Shown in pieces: positions 26,856 to 36,165 of a stretch of 64,000 bases of DNA. Source of the DNA: DATBFG01 sp036558645. Its GTDB lineage: Bacteria; Acidobacteriota; Terriglobia; Terriglobales; Acidobacteriaceae. The stretch is taken from NCBI GenBank assembly GCA_036558645.1, contig DATBFG010000004.1, positions 1 through 64,000 of the forward strand, given 5' to 3'. A program made the translations under genes and the position numbers. Position 1 is the first letter of the stretch; every line of letters begins with the position of its first letter. The notes under the pieces are model-generated. The model was not told where the DNA came from and ran no database searches. It saw nothing but the letters and a program-made list of their open reading frames with translations.

Positions 26856-27872
26856 ATGAACTACCGGTCAGTTGGCCTCGGACGTTGGGTCAGAAACTGC
26901 ATTCAGATTGCCGGAATGCTGTTAATGGTTGTATCAGCTTGCTTCAGCCAGCCGGAAGCGGCTACTTCTCGAGGAGATGCTACGGGGAACGCTAGTACTA
27001 GCAAAAAGTCGATGGCTGACTTCAAGCCAGACCACACATTTCACGTGGGTGGGGATCCGGACTGGATGGCGGTTGCAGATGATGCGGTCTGGGTTTCAAT
27101 TTCCAGTGACAATGAAGTGGTTCAACTCAAGGCCAACGAGAATGTCATCGGCTTCACGGTTTTGGTTCCTGATCCTTGTTCAGGACTGGTCGCGGCCTTC
27201 GGCAGTTTATGGGTTCCCAGTTGCGGGGGCCATATCCTCGTTCGCGTCGACTTGAACACCGGCAAGGTGCTTGCCACGATTCCAGTGTCGCCTGCCGACT
27301 CTGAGGGCGGAATTGCCGCCGGCGCAGGCAGTATCTGGATGACGAGCAAACCATCCGGAATACTCTCCCGCATCGACCCGAAGACGAATGCAGTTATCGC
27401 ATCGATTGAAATTCCGTCGGGCTCCTACTGTGCCGTGTTCGCCTCTGGCTTTGTCTGGGTCACCTCAACCGAACACAGTGTCGTTACCCAGGTAGACCCG
27501 TCCACAAATAAAGTGGTCAAGGAAATTCCGGTCGGGAAGAACCCGCGCTTCCTGACTGCGAGCGAAGATTCTGTGTGGATATTGAATCAGGGAGACGGCA
27601 CGATTTCACGCATCGATAGTTCGAGCGCTCGCGTCATCGCCACGATTCCCGCTGGCCTCGCCGGCCATGGAGGCGAGATCGCCTTCGGCTTCGGTTCGGT
27701 TTGGGTGACGCTCATGCAGTTCCCCGTTACCCGAATCGATGCGCACACCAATACCATTGTTAGCCAATGGACAGGTGCCGGAGGCGACAGCATTCGTGCT
27801 GGCTTCGGCTCAGTCTGGCTTACAAATCTGAAGGCGGGAACGGTCTGGCGCGTTTCACCCGACAAACTATGA
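26856..27872 (+). CDS. Secreted beta-propeller protein, Vgb/YncE-like
   Basis: 338 residues: signal peptide with hydrophobic core IAGMLLMVVSACF (about 20-34), then repeated blades of the type GSLWVPSCGGHILVRVDLNTG, GSIWMT, GFVWVT, SVWILN, GSVWVT, GSVWLT (about 40 residues each). This is the virginiamycin B lyase/YVTN-like propeller; Vgb lyase activity itself is not implied. GGAGGA precedes the ATG at 26856 with a short spacer. It overlaps the next gene by 4 bases (ATGA). Confidence 0.75.
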   Translation: MNYRSVGLGRWVRNCIQIAGMLLMVVSACFSQPEAATSRGDATGNASTSKKSMADFKPDHTFHVGGDPDWMAVADDAVWVSISSDNEVVQLKANENVIGFTVLVPDPCSGLVAAFGSLWVPSCGGHILVRVDLNTGKVLATIPVSPADSEGGIAAGAGSIWMTSKPSGILSRIDPKTNAVIASIEIPSGSYCAVFASGFVWVTSTEHSVVTQVDPSTNKVVKEIPVGKNPRFLTASEDSVWILNQGDGTISRIDSSSARVIATIPAGLAGHGGEIAFGFGSVWVTLMQFPVTRIDAHTNTIVSQWTGAGGDSIRAGFGSVWLTNLKAGTVWRVSPDKL

Positions 27873-28960
27873 CGAACGGAAAGAAGAAATTGAATGTCGC
27901 TCTGATCGGTTCGGGGTTCATGGGCGCCGCCCACTCTAATGCTTTCTGCCAGGTCGGACACTTCTTCGACACTTCTTTTGATCTTCGGCTGAAAGTGATT
28001 TGCGCACGTGATCGCGGACGGCTGGACGCGGCCGCAGCCCGTTGGGGATGGGAAGAGACTGAGACCGATTGGCGGAAGGCTGTAACCCGGCCTGACATCC
28101 AGGTTGTCGATGTTGCCGTACCTAACGCAATGCATGCGCCCATCGCGAGAGCAGCTGCAGAGGCTGGGAAGATCGTGTTGTGCGAAAAGCCGCTGGCGAC
28201 CTCACTGCCGGAAGCCGAGGAAATGGCCAACGCTGCGCGCAACGTGCCTAACCTCGTCTGGTTCAACTATCGCCGGGTGCCAGCCGTGGTTTTTGCCAAG
28301 CAGCTCCTCAGCGAGGGAACCTTGGGTCGAATTTTTCATTTCCGTGCCACATATCTGAATGCCTCGGGCAATGATCCCGCCAAAATCCATGCGTGGCGTT
28401 ATCAGCGGGCAGACGCCGGGTCCGGTGCCAGCGGCGACTTGCTATCGCATTCGATTGATACGGCCTTTTATTTAAATGGTCCGATCACGGAGCTCGTGGC
28501 GATGAACCAGGTCTTCATGCCCGATCGCGAGGTCGATGACGCTACCGCCCTGCTTGTCCGCTTTGCGAATGGAAGCACTGGAACTTTGGAGGCCACACGC
28601 TTCGGCATCGGCGTACGAAATCGGAATGCGTTCGAGATGAACTGTGAAGGGGGCATGCTGCGCTTTGATCTCGAGGACATGAATTACCTGGATTACAACG
28701 ACACGCGCGAGCCTGCGAATGTGCAAGGCAGTCGGCACATCCTGGTGACAGGTCCCAACCATCCGTATTCCAGCAATTTCTGGAAGCCGGGACACGCTCT
28801 CGGCTACGAACATACATTCATCGCAACACTCGGCGATTTCCTCACAGCGCTGTCGAAGGATGAGGTCTTCCATCCGAATTTCGACGACGCCTTGGCAGTG
28901 CAGAGAGTACTGGATGCAGCGGAACGCTCCGCCGCAACGCGAACCTGGGTCTCCTTGTAG
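27869..28960 (+). CDS. Gfo/Idh/MocA family oxidoreductase
   Basis: 363 residues. NAD(P)-binding GSGFMG (14-19) in the first strand-helix turn, then VLCEKPLATS, the EKP motif with the active-site lysine, and a C-terminal alpha/beta substrate domain with YEHTFIATLGDFL. The family oxidises or reduces sugars, inositols or related compounds. The ATG overlaps the end of the propeller gene, so the two form an operon; a link between secreted sugar binding and sugar oxidation is only a guess. Convergent with hypB. Confidence 0.9.
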   Translation: MTNGKKKLNVALIGSGFMGAAHSNAFCQVGHFFDTSFDLRLKVICARDRGRLDAAAARWGWEETETDWRKAVTRPDIQVVDVAVPNAMHAPIARAAAEAGKIVLCEKPLATSLPEAEEMANAARNVPNLVWFNYRRVPAVVFAKQLLSEGTLGRIFHFRATYLNASGNDPAKIHAWRYQRADAGSGASGDLLSHSIDTAFYLNGPITELVAMNQVFMPDREVDDATALLVRFANGSTGTLEATRFGIGVRNRNAFEMNCEGGMLRFDLEDMNYLDYNDTREPANVQGSRHILVTGPNHPYSSNFWKPGHALGYEHTFIATLGDFLTALSKDEVFHPNFDDALAVQRVLDAAERSAATRTWVSL

Positions 28961-28974
28961 CAGCGGTGACTAGA

Positions 28975-29655
28975 TTATTTCAGCGCAACAACATTCAATT
29001 CTGCGCGCCGGCCTTGCAGAAATTCCGCGACATCGTTCATCCCCTGGCCGGTCTTGGCAGACACCTCGAAAATAGTCATCCCAGGACGAACGCTTTGGAT
29101 ATTGCGGCACGCAGTGACGAGATCGAACTCCGCCGCTGCCGCCAGATCCAACTTTGTAATCACCGCCACATCCGCGGTATTGAAAATCGTCGGATATTTG
29201 AGTGGCTTGTCCTCGCCCTCCGTAACCGAGAGCAACACCATGCGTAGCGATTCTCCCAGGTCATAGCTCGAAGGGCAGACCAGATTTCCGACGTTCTCAA
29301 TGAACAGGTAATCCAGCTCTTGCAGGTCCCAACCTTCAACAGCCTTTTGCACCATCTGTGCATCGAGGTGGCAGATCGTTCCGGTGGTGATCTGCCGGAC
29401 CTGTGGCGTCGCACGTTTCAGGCGGGCAGCATCGTTCTCAGTCGCCAGGTCACCCACAAGAGCCCCAACCCGATACTTCCTGAAACGAGACAACAAGTGT
29501 TCGAGAAACGCGGTCTTGCCGGAGCCGGGGCTCGATACCATACTCGCCACACACACTCCGGCATCTTGAAAGCTGGTGCGCAACGACCGCGCCAGCACAT
29601 CGTTTTGCTTGAGAATCTTTTCGCGAACCTCGATGATGCGCGGACTCGTGCTCAT
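28975..29655 (-). CDS. hypB: Hydrogenase nickel incorporation GTPase HypB
   Basis: 226 residues. Uses GTP to drive nickel insertion into the large subunit of [NiFe] hydrogenase, with HypA. P-loop SPGSGKT (42-48); dimer-interface metal ligands Cys95-His96 and Cys127 in ENVGNLVCP (120-128). It lacks the N-terminal CxxCGC site and the histidine-rich nickel store seen in some HypB proteins. Its ATG overlaps the hypA stop by 4 bases. Last gene of the operon hypF-C-D-E-A-B. Confidence 0.97.
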   Translation of the reverse strand: MSTSPRIIEVREKILKQNDVLARSLRTSFQDAGVCVASMVSSPGSGKTAFLEHLLSRFRKYRVGALVGDLATENDAARLKRATPQVRQITTGTICHLDAQMVQKAVEGWDLQELDYLFIENVGNLVCPSSYDLGESLRMVLLSVTEGEDKPLKYPTIFNTADVAVITKLDLAAAAEFDLVTACRNIQSVRPGMTIFEVSAKTGQGMNDVAEFLQGRRAELNVVALK

Positions 29656-29996
29656 GCGACCTCCAATGCGGTAATCTCTAACTCCCGGCCTTCGCGTATG
29701 TCATGGACCGGGGCATTGCACTGCGGACAACGAAGCTGTTGAAGAGACTCCAGTGTGCGTTCCGCACGGCACTTCCAGCAGTACACGACAATTGGGACCT
29801 CTTCGATCACGAGGCGGGATCCTCGCAGCGGCGAGTCCTCGCTCGCCGCCGCGTAGGAGAACTCCAACGCATCTTTGTGGACACCTGAGAATGCGCCGAC
29901 CCTTACATGCACTGCCGTGACCTGGACGCCTCCATGCTTCTTGGCCTGTTCCAGCACTTCGTCGATCATGCTGAGCGCGATAGAGAGTTCATGCAT
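29652..29996 (-). CDS. hypA: Hydrogenase nickel chaperone HypA
   Basis: 114 residues. Starts MHELS, in which His2 binds nickel. The zinc site is two CxxC pairs: C73-x2-C76 and C90-x2-C93. Hands nickel to the hydrogenase large subunit with HypB; in some bacteria HypA also serves urease, but no urease genes are seen here. Separated by 32 bases from hypE. Confidence 0.97.
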   Translation of the reverse strand: MHELSIALSMIDEVLEQAKKHGGVQVTAVHVRVGAFSGVHKDALEFSYAAASEDSPLRGSRLVIEEVPIVVYCWKCRAERTLESLQQLRCPQCNAPVHDIREGRELEITALEVA

Positions 29997-30028
29997 AAAA
30001 CTTCACTTCTTGCTGACGAGTTGTGGGT

Positions 30029-31132
30029 TCAGCAAATCCTCGGCAGTTGCTCGCCAAACATCACGTCCAACACTCGCGTACCACCAATGCCGGTTTTCAG
30101 CAGCACCATGCCGGGATGCTCCGCTACAACTTCCCCGATAATGTCCGCCTGCGCTCCCAGGGGATGCTGGCGTATTCGAGACAAAACTGCGTCTGCCGCT
30201 TTCGCTTCCACGACCGCCAATAGTTTCCCCTCGTTTGCGACGTAAAGCGGATCGAGCCCAAGAACGGCGCAGGCTCCCTGCACACTTTCACGAATTGGAA
30301 TCGATGATTCAGTCAGGCGCATACCGACTCTTGACCGCGCCGCGATCTCATTGAGTGTCGTCGCCACTCCACCGCGAGTTGGATCTCGCAGGCAGTGAAT
30401 GTGTTCCGGCCCCGCTTCCAACATCGCATAGACCAGGCCGTTGAGCGGCGCGCAATCGCTTTCGATAGTTCCCTCGAACTCCAGGTTCTCTCGGCACGAC
30501 ATGATGGCCATCCCATGGTCGCCGATGTAGCCGCTTACAATAACCTTGTCGCCGGGCCGTGCACGATCTGCGGAAATATTCACCGCATGCTCGATGACTC
30601 CGATGCCAGTCGTCGTGATGAACATCTTGTCACCCTTCCCGCGATTGACGACTTTGGTATCGCCTGTGACAAGTTGAACGCCGGCCGCCGCAGCCGCGGC
30701 CCGCATCGACTGCACGACCCGCTGAAGCTGGGCAGTGGGAAGCCCTTCTTCAAGGATGAATGCCGCTGCCAGGTAAAGTGGGCGAGCACCGCTCATGGCC
30801 AGGTCATTCACTGTCCCGTTGACCGCTAGCGATCCAATGTCACCGCCCGGAAAAAAGATCGGCGTCACTACAAATGAATCGGTGGTAAACGCCAATCGCG
30901 ACTCCTGCACCTCAAAGACAGCCTGATCGTCGAGCTTATCGAGCGCCGGATTGGTAAAAGCCGGTAGAAAAATCTTTTCGATCAGCTCCGCCGTAAGTTT
31001 GCCTCCACTGCCATGCCCGAGCACGATGTGCTTATGGTCGAAAATCGGCAGAGGGCAAGCCCCAAATTCAAGTTGCTTCTTTTCGCTCATGTCGACCGAT
31101 TCCGCGACAGCGATTCCATCTCGCGAGTTCAT
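30029..31132 (-). CDS. hypE: Hydrogenase expression/formation protein HypE
   Basis: 367 residues, PurM-like ATPase. Dehydrates the thiocarbamate on its own C-terminal cysteine to thiocyanate, the source of the CN ligands. The protein ends PRIC, the required C-terminal motif (Cys367). LGHGSGGK is at 38-45. The ATG at 31132 overlaps the hypD stop (ATGA); an ATG at 31090 is the common start in shorter homologues and may also be used. The frame opens at 31264 within hypD, which I reject. Confidence 0.97.
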   Translation of the reverse strand: MNSRDGIAVAESVDMSEKKQLEFGACPLPIFDHKHIVLGHGSGGKLTAELIEKIFLPAFTNPALDKLDDQAVFEVQESRLAFTTDSFVVTPIFFPGGDIGSLAVNGTVNDLAMSGARPLYLAAAFILEEGLPTAQLQRVVQSMRAAAAAAGVQLVTGDTKVVNRGKGDKMFITTTGIGVIEHAVNISADRARPGDKVIVSGYIGDHGMAIMSCRENLEFEGTIESDCAPLNGLVYAMLEAGPEHIHCLRDPTRGGVATTLNEIAARSRVGMRLTESSIPIRESVQGACAVLGLDPLYVANEGKLLAVVEAKAADAVLSRIRQHPLGAQADIIGEVVAEHPGMVLLKTGIGGTRVLDVMFGEQLPRIC

Positions 31133-32265
31133 GCACCACCACCTGTTGAAATTGTCACGAGGCGCTCCCGGTCCATGCTCAGGTGACGCCCATAGGTGTA
31201 GTACGCAGCGCAAGCGCCTTCCGCTGACACCATCGTTGCGCCCAACGGATGCTGCGGATTGCACTCTGTCGCAAACGCCGGACAGTCATGCGGTTTCTTG
31301 ATCCCGCGCAGGATCTCTCCGCTGATGCAGTTCGAGGGCTCCAATGTATTGATGTCATGTATGTCGAAGACTCTTTCGGCATCGTAGGCGGCAAACTCGG
31401 AGCGCAGCCGGTAGCCACTGCCCGGAATCGTTCCTACTCCACGCCAGGTGCGATCGCTCACCTCAAAAACGTTGGCCACCACGTCTTGTGCGGGCCGATT
31501 CCCTTCACGATTCAGCACGCGGGAATACTGATTCTCGACCTCAGCCCGCCCGCTCTCGAGTTGGCGAACAACCATCAGCGTCCCCTGCAGGATGTCGATC
31601 GGTTCAAAGCCTGAAATCACAATGGGAACGCGGTATCGCGCACTGATCGGTTCGTACTGGCTATAACCCATCACGGCGCACACGTGGCCGGGACCAAGAA
31701 ATCCTTGCACGCGGTTGTGCGGGGACTGCAGGATTGCCTCGAGCGCCGGTGGCACGAGCACATGAGAGGTCAGGATCGAGACATTCTTCAGTCCCGCCTC
31801 ATGTGCTTGCCACACCAGCATCGCATTTGCGGGCGTTGTGGTTTCAAACCCAATCGCGAAGAAGACCACTTGCTTGTCCGGATGATCGCGTGCGATCTTC
31901 AGGCAGTCCAGCGGCGAATAAACCACGCGAACATCGCCGCCCTGCGAGCGGATCGTAAACAAATCGTCCTGTGATCCGGGAACGCGCAGCATGTCGCCGA
32001 ATGAACAAAAGATGACCTCCGGACGCCTGGCGATTGCGTGCGCCTTATCGATCATGTCGAGCGGCGTGACACACACGGGACAACCGGGACCATGAACCAG
32101 TTCCACCCCCTTTGGCAGCAGGTAATCAATGCCGTGCTTCACGATCGAGTGAGTTTGTCCGCCGCAAACTTCCATGATGACCCAGGGCCGAGTCTGTATC
32201 CGATGAAGCTCCTCAACAATCTTCTGCGCAAGAACCGGATCGCGGTATTCGTCGATGTACTTCAT
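31129..32265 (-). CDS. hypD: Hydrogenase formation protein HypD
   Basis: 378 residues. The [4Fe-4S] scaffold on which Fe(CN)2CO is assembled with HypC. Visible: MEVCGGQTHSI (Cys34, His39) and HGPGCPVCVTP (58-68, Cys62 and Cys65), the FGFETTTPA-like stretch, and later C-terminal cysteines that hold the cluster. Overlaps hypC and hypE by 4 bases each, showing tight coupling. Confidence 0.98.
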   Translation of the reverse strand: MKYIDEYRDPVLAQKIVEELHRIQTRPWVIMEVCGGQTHSIVKHGIDYLLPKGVELVHGPGCPVCVTPLDMIDKAHAIARRPEVIFCSFGDMLRVPGSQDDLFTIRSQGGDVRVVYSPLDCLKIARDHPDKQVVFFAIGFETTTPANAMLVWQAHEAGLKNVSILTSHVLVPPALEAILQSPHNRVQGFLGPGHVCAVMGYSQYEPISARYRVPIVISGFEPIDILQGTLMVVRQLESGRAEVENQYSRVLNREGNRPAQDVVANVFEVSDRTWRGVGTIPGSGYRLRSEFAAYDAERVFDIHDINTLEPSNCISGEILRGIKKPHDCPAFATECNPQHPLGATMVSAEGACAAYYTYGRHLSMDRERLVTISTGGGA

Positions 32266-32552
32266 GACCCGCCGCCTTTCGCGGCGTGCGTGGCAATTTC
32301 GCCGAATTCTGGTTCGTCCAGTTCGCCCAGTTGATCCATTTCCTGTAGCAGTTGATACGTGCGCTCAGCTTCCTCCGGATCGACCCGGCTTATTGCGAAT
32401 CCGACATGGACCAGGACAAAATCTCCAACTTGCGCTTCTGGAACGTATTCCAGGCAGACCTCGCGCACAATGCCGCCGAACTTTACCTTGGCCATGCGCA
32501 TGCTGCCTTGCACGTACTCGCTCAGAACTTTTCCCGGAATGGCCAGACACAT
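32262..32552 (-). CDS. hypC: Hydrogenase assembly chaperone HypC
   Basis: 96 residues. Begins MCLAIPGKV; Cys2 binds the Fe centre during transfer from HypD to the hydrogenase large subunit. VGDFVLVHVGFAISRVDPEEA is typical of the family OB-fold. The C-terminal tail is a little longer than usual. Its start lies 2 bases after the hypF stop. Confidence 0.97.
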   Translation of the reverse strand: MCLAIPGKVLSEYVQGSMRMAKVKFGGIVREVCLEYVPEAQVGDFVLVHVGFAISRVDPEEAERTYQLLQEMDQLGELDEPEFGEIATHAAKGGGS

Positions 32553-32554
32553 GA

Positions 32555-34867
32555 TTAGTTTCCGCCTTGCAAGATTTTGTTTGCGATCACAGCCTGACCC
32601 AAAGCGATACCGCCATCATTTGGCGGAATCGTAGTGTGCAGAAAAACTTTCAGCCCGGTTTGCCGAAGCCCTTTCACAACGCGCCGAAGCAGGAAGTGGT
32701 TCTGAAAGGTTCCACCGCTGAGGCATACCCGATCGAGTGATTCCGATTTGCGGATACGACGGCAGACCTCGACGATGATTCTGAGTAATGTGTTATGAAA
32801 GCGAGCAGCAATGTACCCGGCGCTGCGCCGTCGCGAGAGATCATCGACTATTTCCTGAATCACCGGCCTGACATCGATCTGAGCTGGGTATGCGTCTTCG
32901 ATTTCAAATTCATAATGACTTGTTTCGTCCAAAGCAGCCATTTCCAACTCGATGGCAGCTTGACCTTCAAATGTGACCGTATTCCGGAGACCGATGATTG
33001 AGGCCACCGCGTCGAATAATCTTCCGCATGAAGAGGTCCGACGTGTGTTGATGCCCTTGCTCAACATGGCATCGACGATGGAGATTTGTTTTTCAGGAAT
33101 TTGCTGAAGGAATTGGCTGACTTCGGGTAGCGGGCGCTCTCCAAAAGTGTCGCGTAGATAGCTCAATCCCATCCGCCAGGGCTCTCGGACAGCCATATCG
33201 CCACCCGGCATAGGGACGTAGCGCAGATGAGTATGGCGCTCGAAGCTGTCAAAACCCGCCACAAGGAACTCCCCTCCCCAAATTTCTCCGTCGGTGCCGA
33301 ACCCTGTGCCGTCAAAAGCAACGCCGATCACTTTGCCATCCAGGTGGTTCTCGGCCATGCAACTCGCGATGTGGGCATGGTGATGTTGCACGCCGATCTT
33401 TTCCTCTATTTCCAGTCCCAGAGCAAACCGCGTACTCATGTATTGGGGGTGCAGGTCGTATGCAACCGCCTTGGGTTCGGCGCGATAAACCTTTTTCAGG
33501 TTCTCGATCGTCTCGCGAAAGAAAGTCAGCGTCTCGTAGTTCTCGAGATCCCCTATGTGCTGGCTGAGAATCGCGTAGTGACCTTTCGTCAGGCAGAGTG
33601 TGTTTTTCAACTCGGCGCCGCAGGCCAGAATTTCTTTCACAGGCCTGCCGAGATCGATCACTTCCGGAGCGAAGCCGCGCGATCGGCGGATCACCCGCGC
33701 ATGTCCTTCGAAGCTGCGGACAACGGAGTCATCAACGCGCATGTAAATATCGCGGTCGTGGAAAAGAAAGTAATCGGCGATAGAGCTAAGGCGCTCCGCA
33801 GCCTCTTCGTTCGAGATGACGATAGGTTCTTCACTGAAATTTCCGCTGGTCATCACCAGTGCAGAGAACTCTGGCGATTCGTCTACGGAGTTGCCGAATA
33901 AGAGGTAGTGCAGGGGCGTGTATGGGAGCATCACCCCCAACGTATTGTTTCCCGGTGCGATCGCCGGGGAGATTTTGGCATCAGACCGCCTGGGCATGAT
34001 TACGATTGGCCGCTGAGCACTCGATAGAACTTTTCGATCCGCCTGAGAAACGATGCAGAAGCGCTCGATCGCCGGAATATCAGGCGCCATGAGCGCGAAC
34101 GGTTTGTCACTTCGACGCTTGCGCTCGCGAAGTCTGCGCACAGCCGCATCGTTTTCTGCATTGCATGCGAGCAAAAAGCCGCCGAGACCCTTCACGCCCA
34201 CAGTATGTCCCTGTTGCAGAAGATTTCTTACCTCCCGAAGAGACGAAAGTTGTGTTCCGGTGCGTTCACCCGACTTCATCAGCGTTAATTGAGGGCCGCA
34301 TGCGGGGCACGCATTCGGTTGGGCGTGGAAGCGTCGGTCGCGTGGATCGTCGTACTCCGCCTGGCACTCGGGGCACATCCGGAACCGCGCCATGGTCGTT
34401 GCCGGGCGGTCATAGGGCACGTCCTGGATGATGGTGTAGCGTGGACCGCAGTTTGTGCAGTTGGTGAACGCATATCCGTACCGACGATTGCTCGGATCGC
34501 TGAAATCCTGCCAGCAGTCTTTGCACGTGCCGACGTCGGCGGATACTAGGGCGAATTCTCCATCCGTTGAAACACTCGGACGAATGCAAAATGAGTCATC
34601 GCCATTCAGCTCGACGTCCGAAACCGTAACTTCTTCAATGCGGGCCAGGGGGGGAGGGCTGTTGCGAAGCGTGCTTAGAAAATTATCGATTCGAGCGTCC
34701 GCTCCCTCGATCTCGATCACAACTCCCGCAGAGGAGTTCAATGCATATCCCGTGAGTCCGAGGTCCTTCGCGAGATTGTGAACAAAGGGGCGGAAGCCAA
34801 CCCCCTGGACGACACCAGAGACCGCGATGCGCTTCCGCGCTAACAACGAAGATGAATGAGCCGCCAT
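32555..34867 (-). CDS. hypF: Carbamoyltransferase HypF
   Basis: 770 residues, full length. Uses carbamoyl phosphate and ATP to carbamoylate the HypE C-terminal cysteine. Domains in order: acylphosphatase (about 10-100, GVVQGVGFRPFV at 18-29), two zinc fingers (C115/C118/C137/C140 and C165/C168/C187/C190), YrdC-like domain (about 200-390) and Kae1-like domain (about 400-770, VQHHHAH). First gene of the operon; a perfect CRP-type site lies 75-90 bases upstream of its ATG. No hydrogenase structural genes are in the window. Confidence 0.98.
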   Translation of the reverse strand: MAAHSSSLLARKRIAVSGVVQGVGFRPFVHNLAKDLGLTGYALNSSAGVVIEIEGADARIDNFLSTLRNSPPPLARIEEVTVSDVELNGDDSFCIRPSVSTDGEFALVSADVGTCKDCWQDFSDPSNRRYGYAFTNCTNCGPRYTIIQDVPYDRPATTMARFRMCPECQAEYDDPRDRRFHAQPNACPACGPQLTLMKSGERTGTQLSSLREVRNLLQQGHTVGVKGLGGFLLACNAENDAAVRRLRERKRRSDKPFALMAPDIPAIERFCIVSQADRKVLSSAQRPIVIMPRRSDAKISPAIAPGNNTLGVMLPYTPLHYLLFGNSVDESPEFSALVMTSGNFSEEPIVISNEEAAERLSSIADYFLFHDRDIYMRVDDSVVRSFEGHARVIRRSRGFAPEVIDLGRPVKEILACGAELKNTLCLTKGHYAILSQHIGDLENYETLTFFRETIENLKKVYRAEPKAVAYDLHPQYMSTRFALGLEIEEKIGVQHHHAHIASCMAENHLDGKVIGVAFDGTGFGTDGEIWGGEFLVAGFDSFERHTHLRYVPMPGGDMAVREPWRMGLSYLRDTFGERPLPEVSQFLQQIPEKQISIVDAMLSKGINTRRTSSCGRLFDAVASIIGLRNTVTFEGQAAIELEMAALDETSHYEFEIEDAYPAQIDVRPVIQEIVDDLSRRRSAGYIAARFHNTLLRIIVEVCRRIRKSESLDRVCLSGGTFQNHFLLRRVVKGLRQTGLKVFLHTTIPPNDGGIALGQAVIANKILQGGN

Positions 34868-34941
34868 GTCACGAGAACACGCCTGCCTGCGTAAGAGCGG
34901 GAGGTCCAGAGGCTAGGGTCGCGCAAGATGCCACAGCGGGC

Positions 34942-34957
34942 TGTGAGACGCGTCACA
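34942..34957. promoter_or_regulatory. CRP/FNR-family operator between hypF and the HEAT-repeat gene
   Basis: TGTGA-GACGCG-TCACA, an exact match to the CRP core TGTGA-N6-TCACA. It is 75 bases before hypF and about 135 bases before the divergent gene at 35092. It is not the FNR half-site type (TTGAT). Seen directly; regulation is inferred. Confidence 0.6.
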
Positions 34958-35091
34958 TGATGGAGTGATCTTTTGGCCGCTTAAGGCCGTGTTTCCTATA
35001 CCTTGCAATTTTCAATCCCGCGGTCCGCGTGACCGTGGTGTTGTTCATCGGTAACTTTACCCGCCCCAGCGCCAAACCTATCCTTACTTGC

Positions 35092-36072
35092 ATGCCGAAC
35101 GACCAAATCCAGCCCAAAGCCACGCCGGACTACGGTTCGCTCGGCGCAGGGTCTGATTGGCAGAGCGACAAGCCTATCCAGCCCCGAAGCAATGGTTTGC
35201 GGCCGGTTCTGGCCGTGATTGCTGGCGTTCTTGGCGCGCTGCTGTTTGTCGCAGCAAGAGGGCCGGCAGCACAGGCCGCCTGGGAGCAGATTTCACAACT
35301 CCTGACGTTGGAGGGAAAGCCGGCGCCCGCTTCACCGGCCGTTATGTCGGAACATGAGCTCTCAAAGCTCGACGACATGCGACCTCAGGCTCAGGCCCAA
35401 TTATTGCTTGAGCGTTCGATCAACGGATATGCCGGTGCAAACGACCAGATCGCAGGGCGTGTGGACAGCTGGCGTGGACACATCAAACTCGATTCCCAAC
35501 TGAATTCACTGTTCATGACTGCTCTCAATTCCAATGATCTGCGCGTCCGCGCCGCAGCCATTGAAGTCGACCTTGCCGCCTATAACATCTCCAAAGGGCC
35601 CGAGAGCATCGCGCGATTTGTAGAGCAAGCGGAAGGCAGCGATAAGACGGCCAGGATTTGGGCACTCTGGATGCTTGGTTTGCTCGGTAATCGAGGCGTC
35701 GAGCCTGACCGCGCTGGAGCGGTTTTAATCAGCTACCTGCAGGATCCCGACGCCGATATCCGGCACTGGGCTGTTGAGGGCTTAGCCTATCTCGGCACAG
35801 AAGAAACAATCGCACCCCTGCTGAAAACGTTTCACGATGATGTCTCACCCGAAGTTCGCGAACGCGCAGCCTGCAGCCTCGCGCAGTCCGGAATGCTGAG
35901 CCAGGAGCAACGCAAGACCGCTATCCCACAGTTGCTCGATTTTCTGGATGATTCTTCCCTCGAAGCAAACACTCGGAATTGGGTTTACCAGGCACTGCGC
36001 GACATCACCGGACAAAACCTGCCAAACGAGCCTTCCGCTTGGAGAACTTGGTACAACAGCCAGAGCAGATAA
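35092..36072 (+). CDS. Membrane-anchored HEAT-repeat protein
   Basis: 326 residues. One membrane helix (about 40-58, LAVIAGVLGALLFVAA) follows a short cytoplasmic tail. The rest is periplasmic or cytoplasmic alpha solenoid, with HEAT-like units such as SNDLRVRAAAIEVDL, KTARIWALWMLGLLG, DADIRHWAVEGLAYLG and SPEVRERAACSLAQSG. Such repeats bind proteins; no enzyme motif is visible. A GTG at 35029 would extend it by 21 residues; the ATG at 35092 gives a more normal N-terminus. Confidence 0.7.
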   Translation: MPNDQIQPKATPDYGSLGAGSDWQSDKPIQPRSNGLRPVLAVIAGVLGALLFVAARGPAAQAAWEQISQLLTLEGKPAPASPAVMSEHELSKLDDMRPQAQAQLLLERSINGYAGANDQIAGRVDSWRGHIKLDSQLNSLFMTALNSNDLRVRAAAIEVDLAAYNISKGPESIARFVEQAEGSDKTARIWALWMLGLLGNRGVEPDRAGAVLISYLQDPDADIRHWAVEGLAYLGTEETIAPLLKTFHDDVSPEVRERAACSLAQSGMLSQEQRKTAIPQLLDFLDDSSLEANTRNWVYQALRDITGQNLPNEPSAWRTWYNSQSR

Positions 36073-36165
36073 AACAATTACTTCCCTTTTTAGCACTGAT
36101 ATCCTCCAACCTAGTCCTGCCGTCTAAAAGATTGAAAGCCTTAAACGCTGCCCGAAGGAGTCACT

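Noticed and set aside
33227..33901. 224-codon + strand frame inside hypF
   Set aside because: Antisense to the conserved Kae1-like and YrdC-like parts of HypF; it is a shadow of GC-rich codon use.
34930..34960. FNR site for the hyp operon
   Set aside because: The half-sites are TGTGA/TCACA (CRP type), not TTGAT/ATCAA.
34868..35028. Possible sigma-54 promoter for the hyp operon
   Set aside because: TGGC and TTGC occur near each other, but the GG-to-GC spacing is 6 instead of 10.
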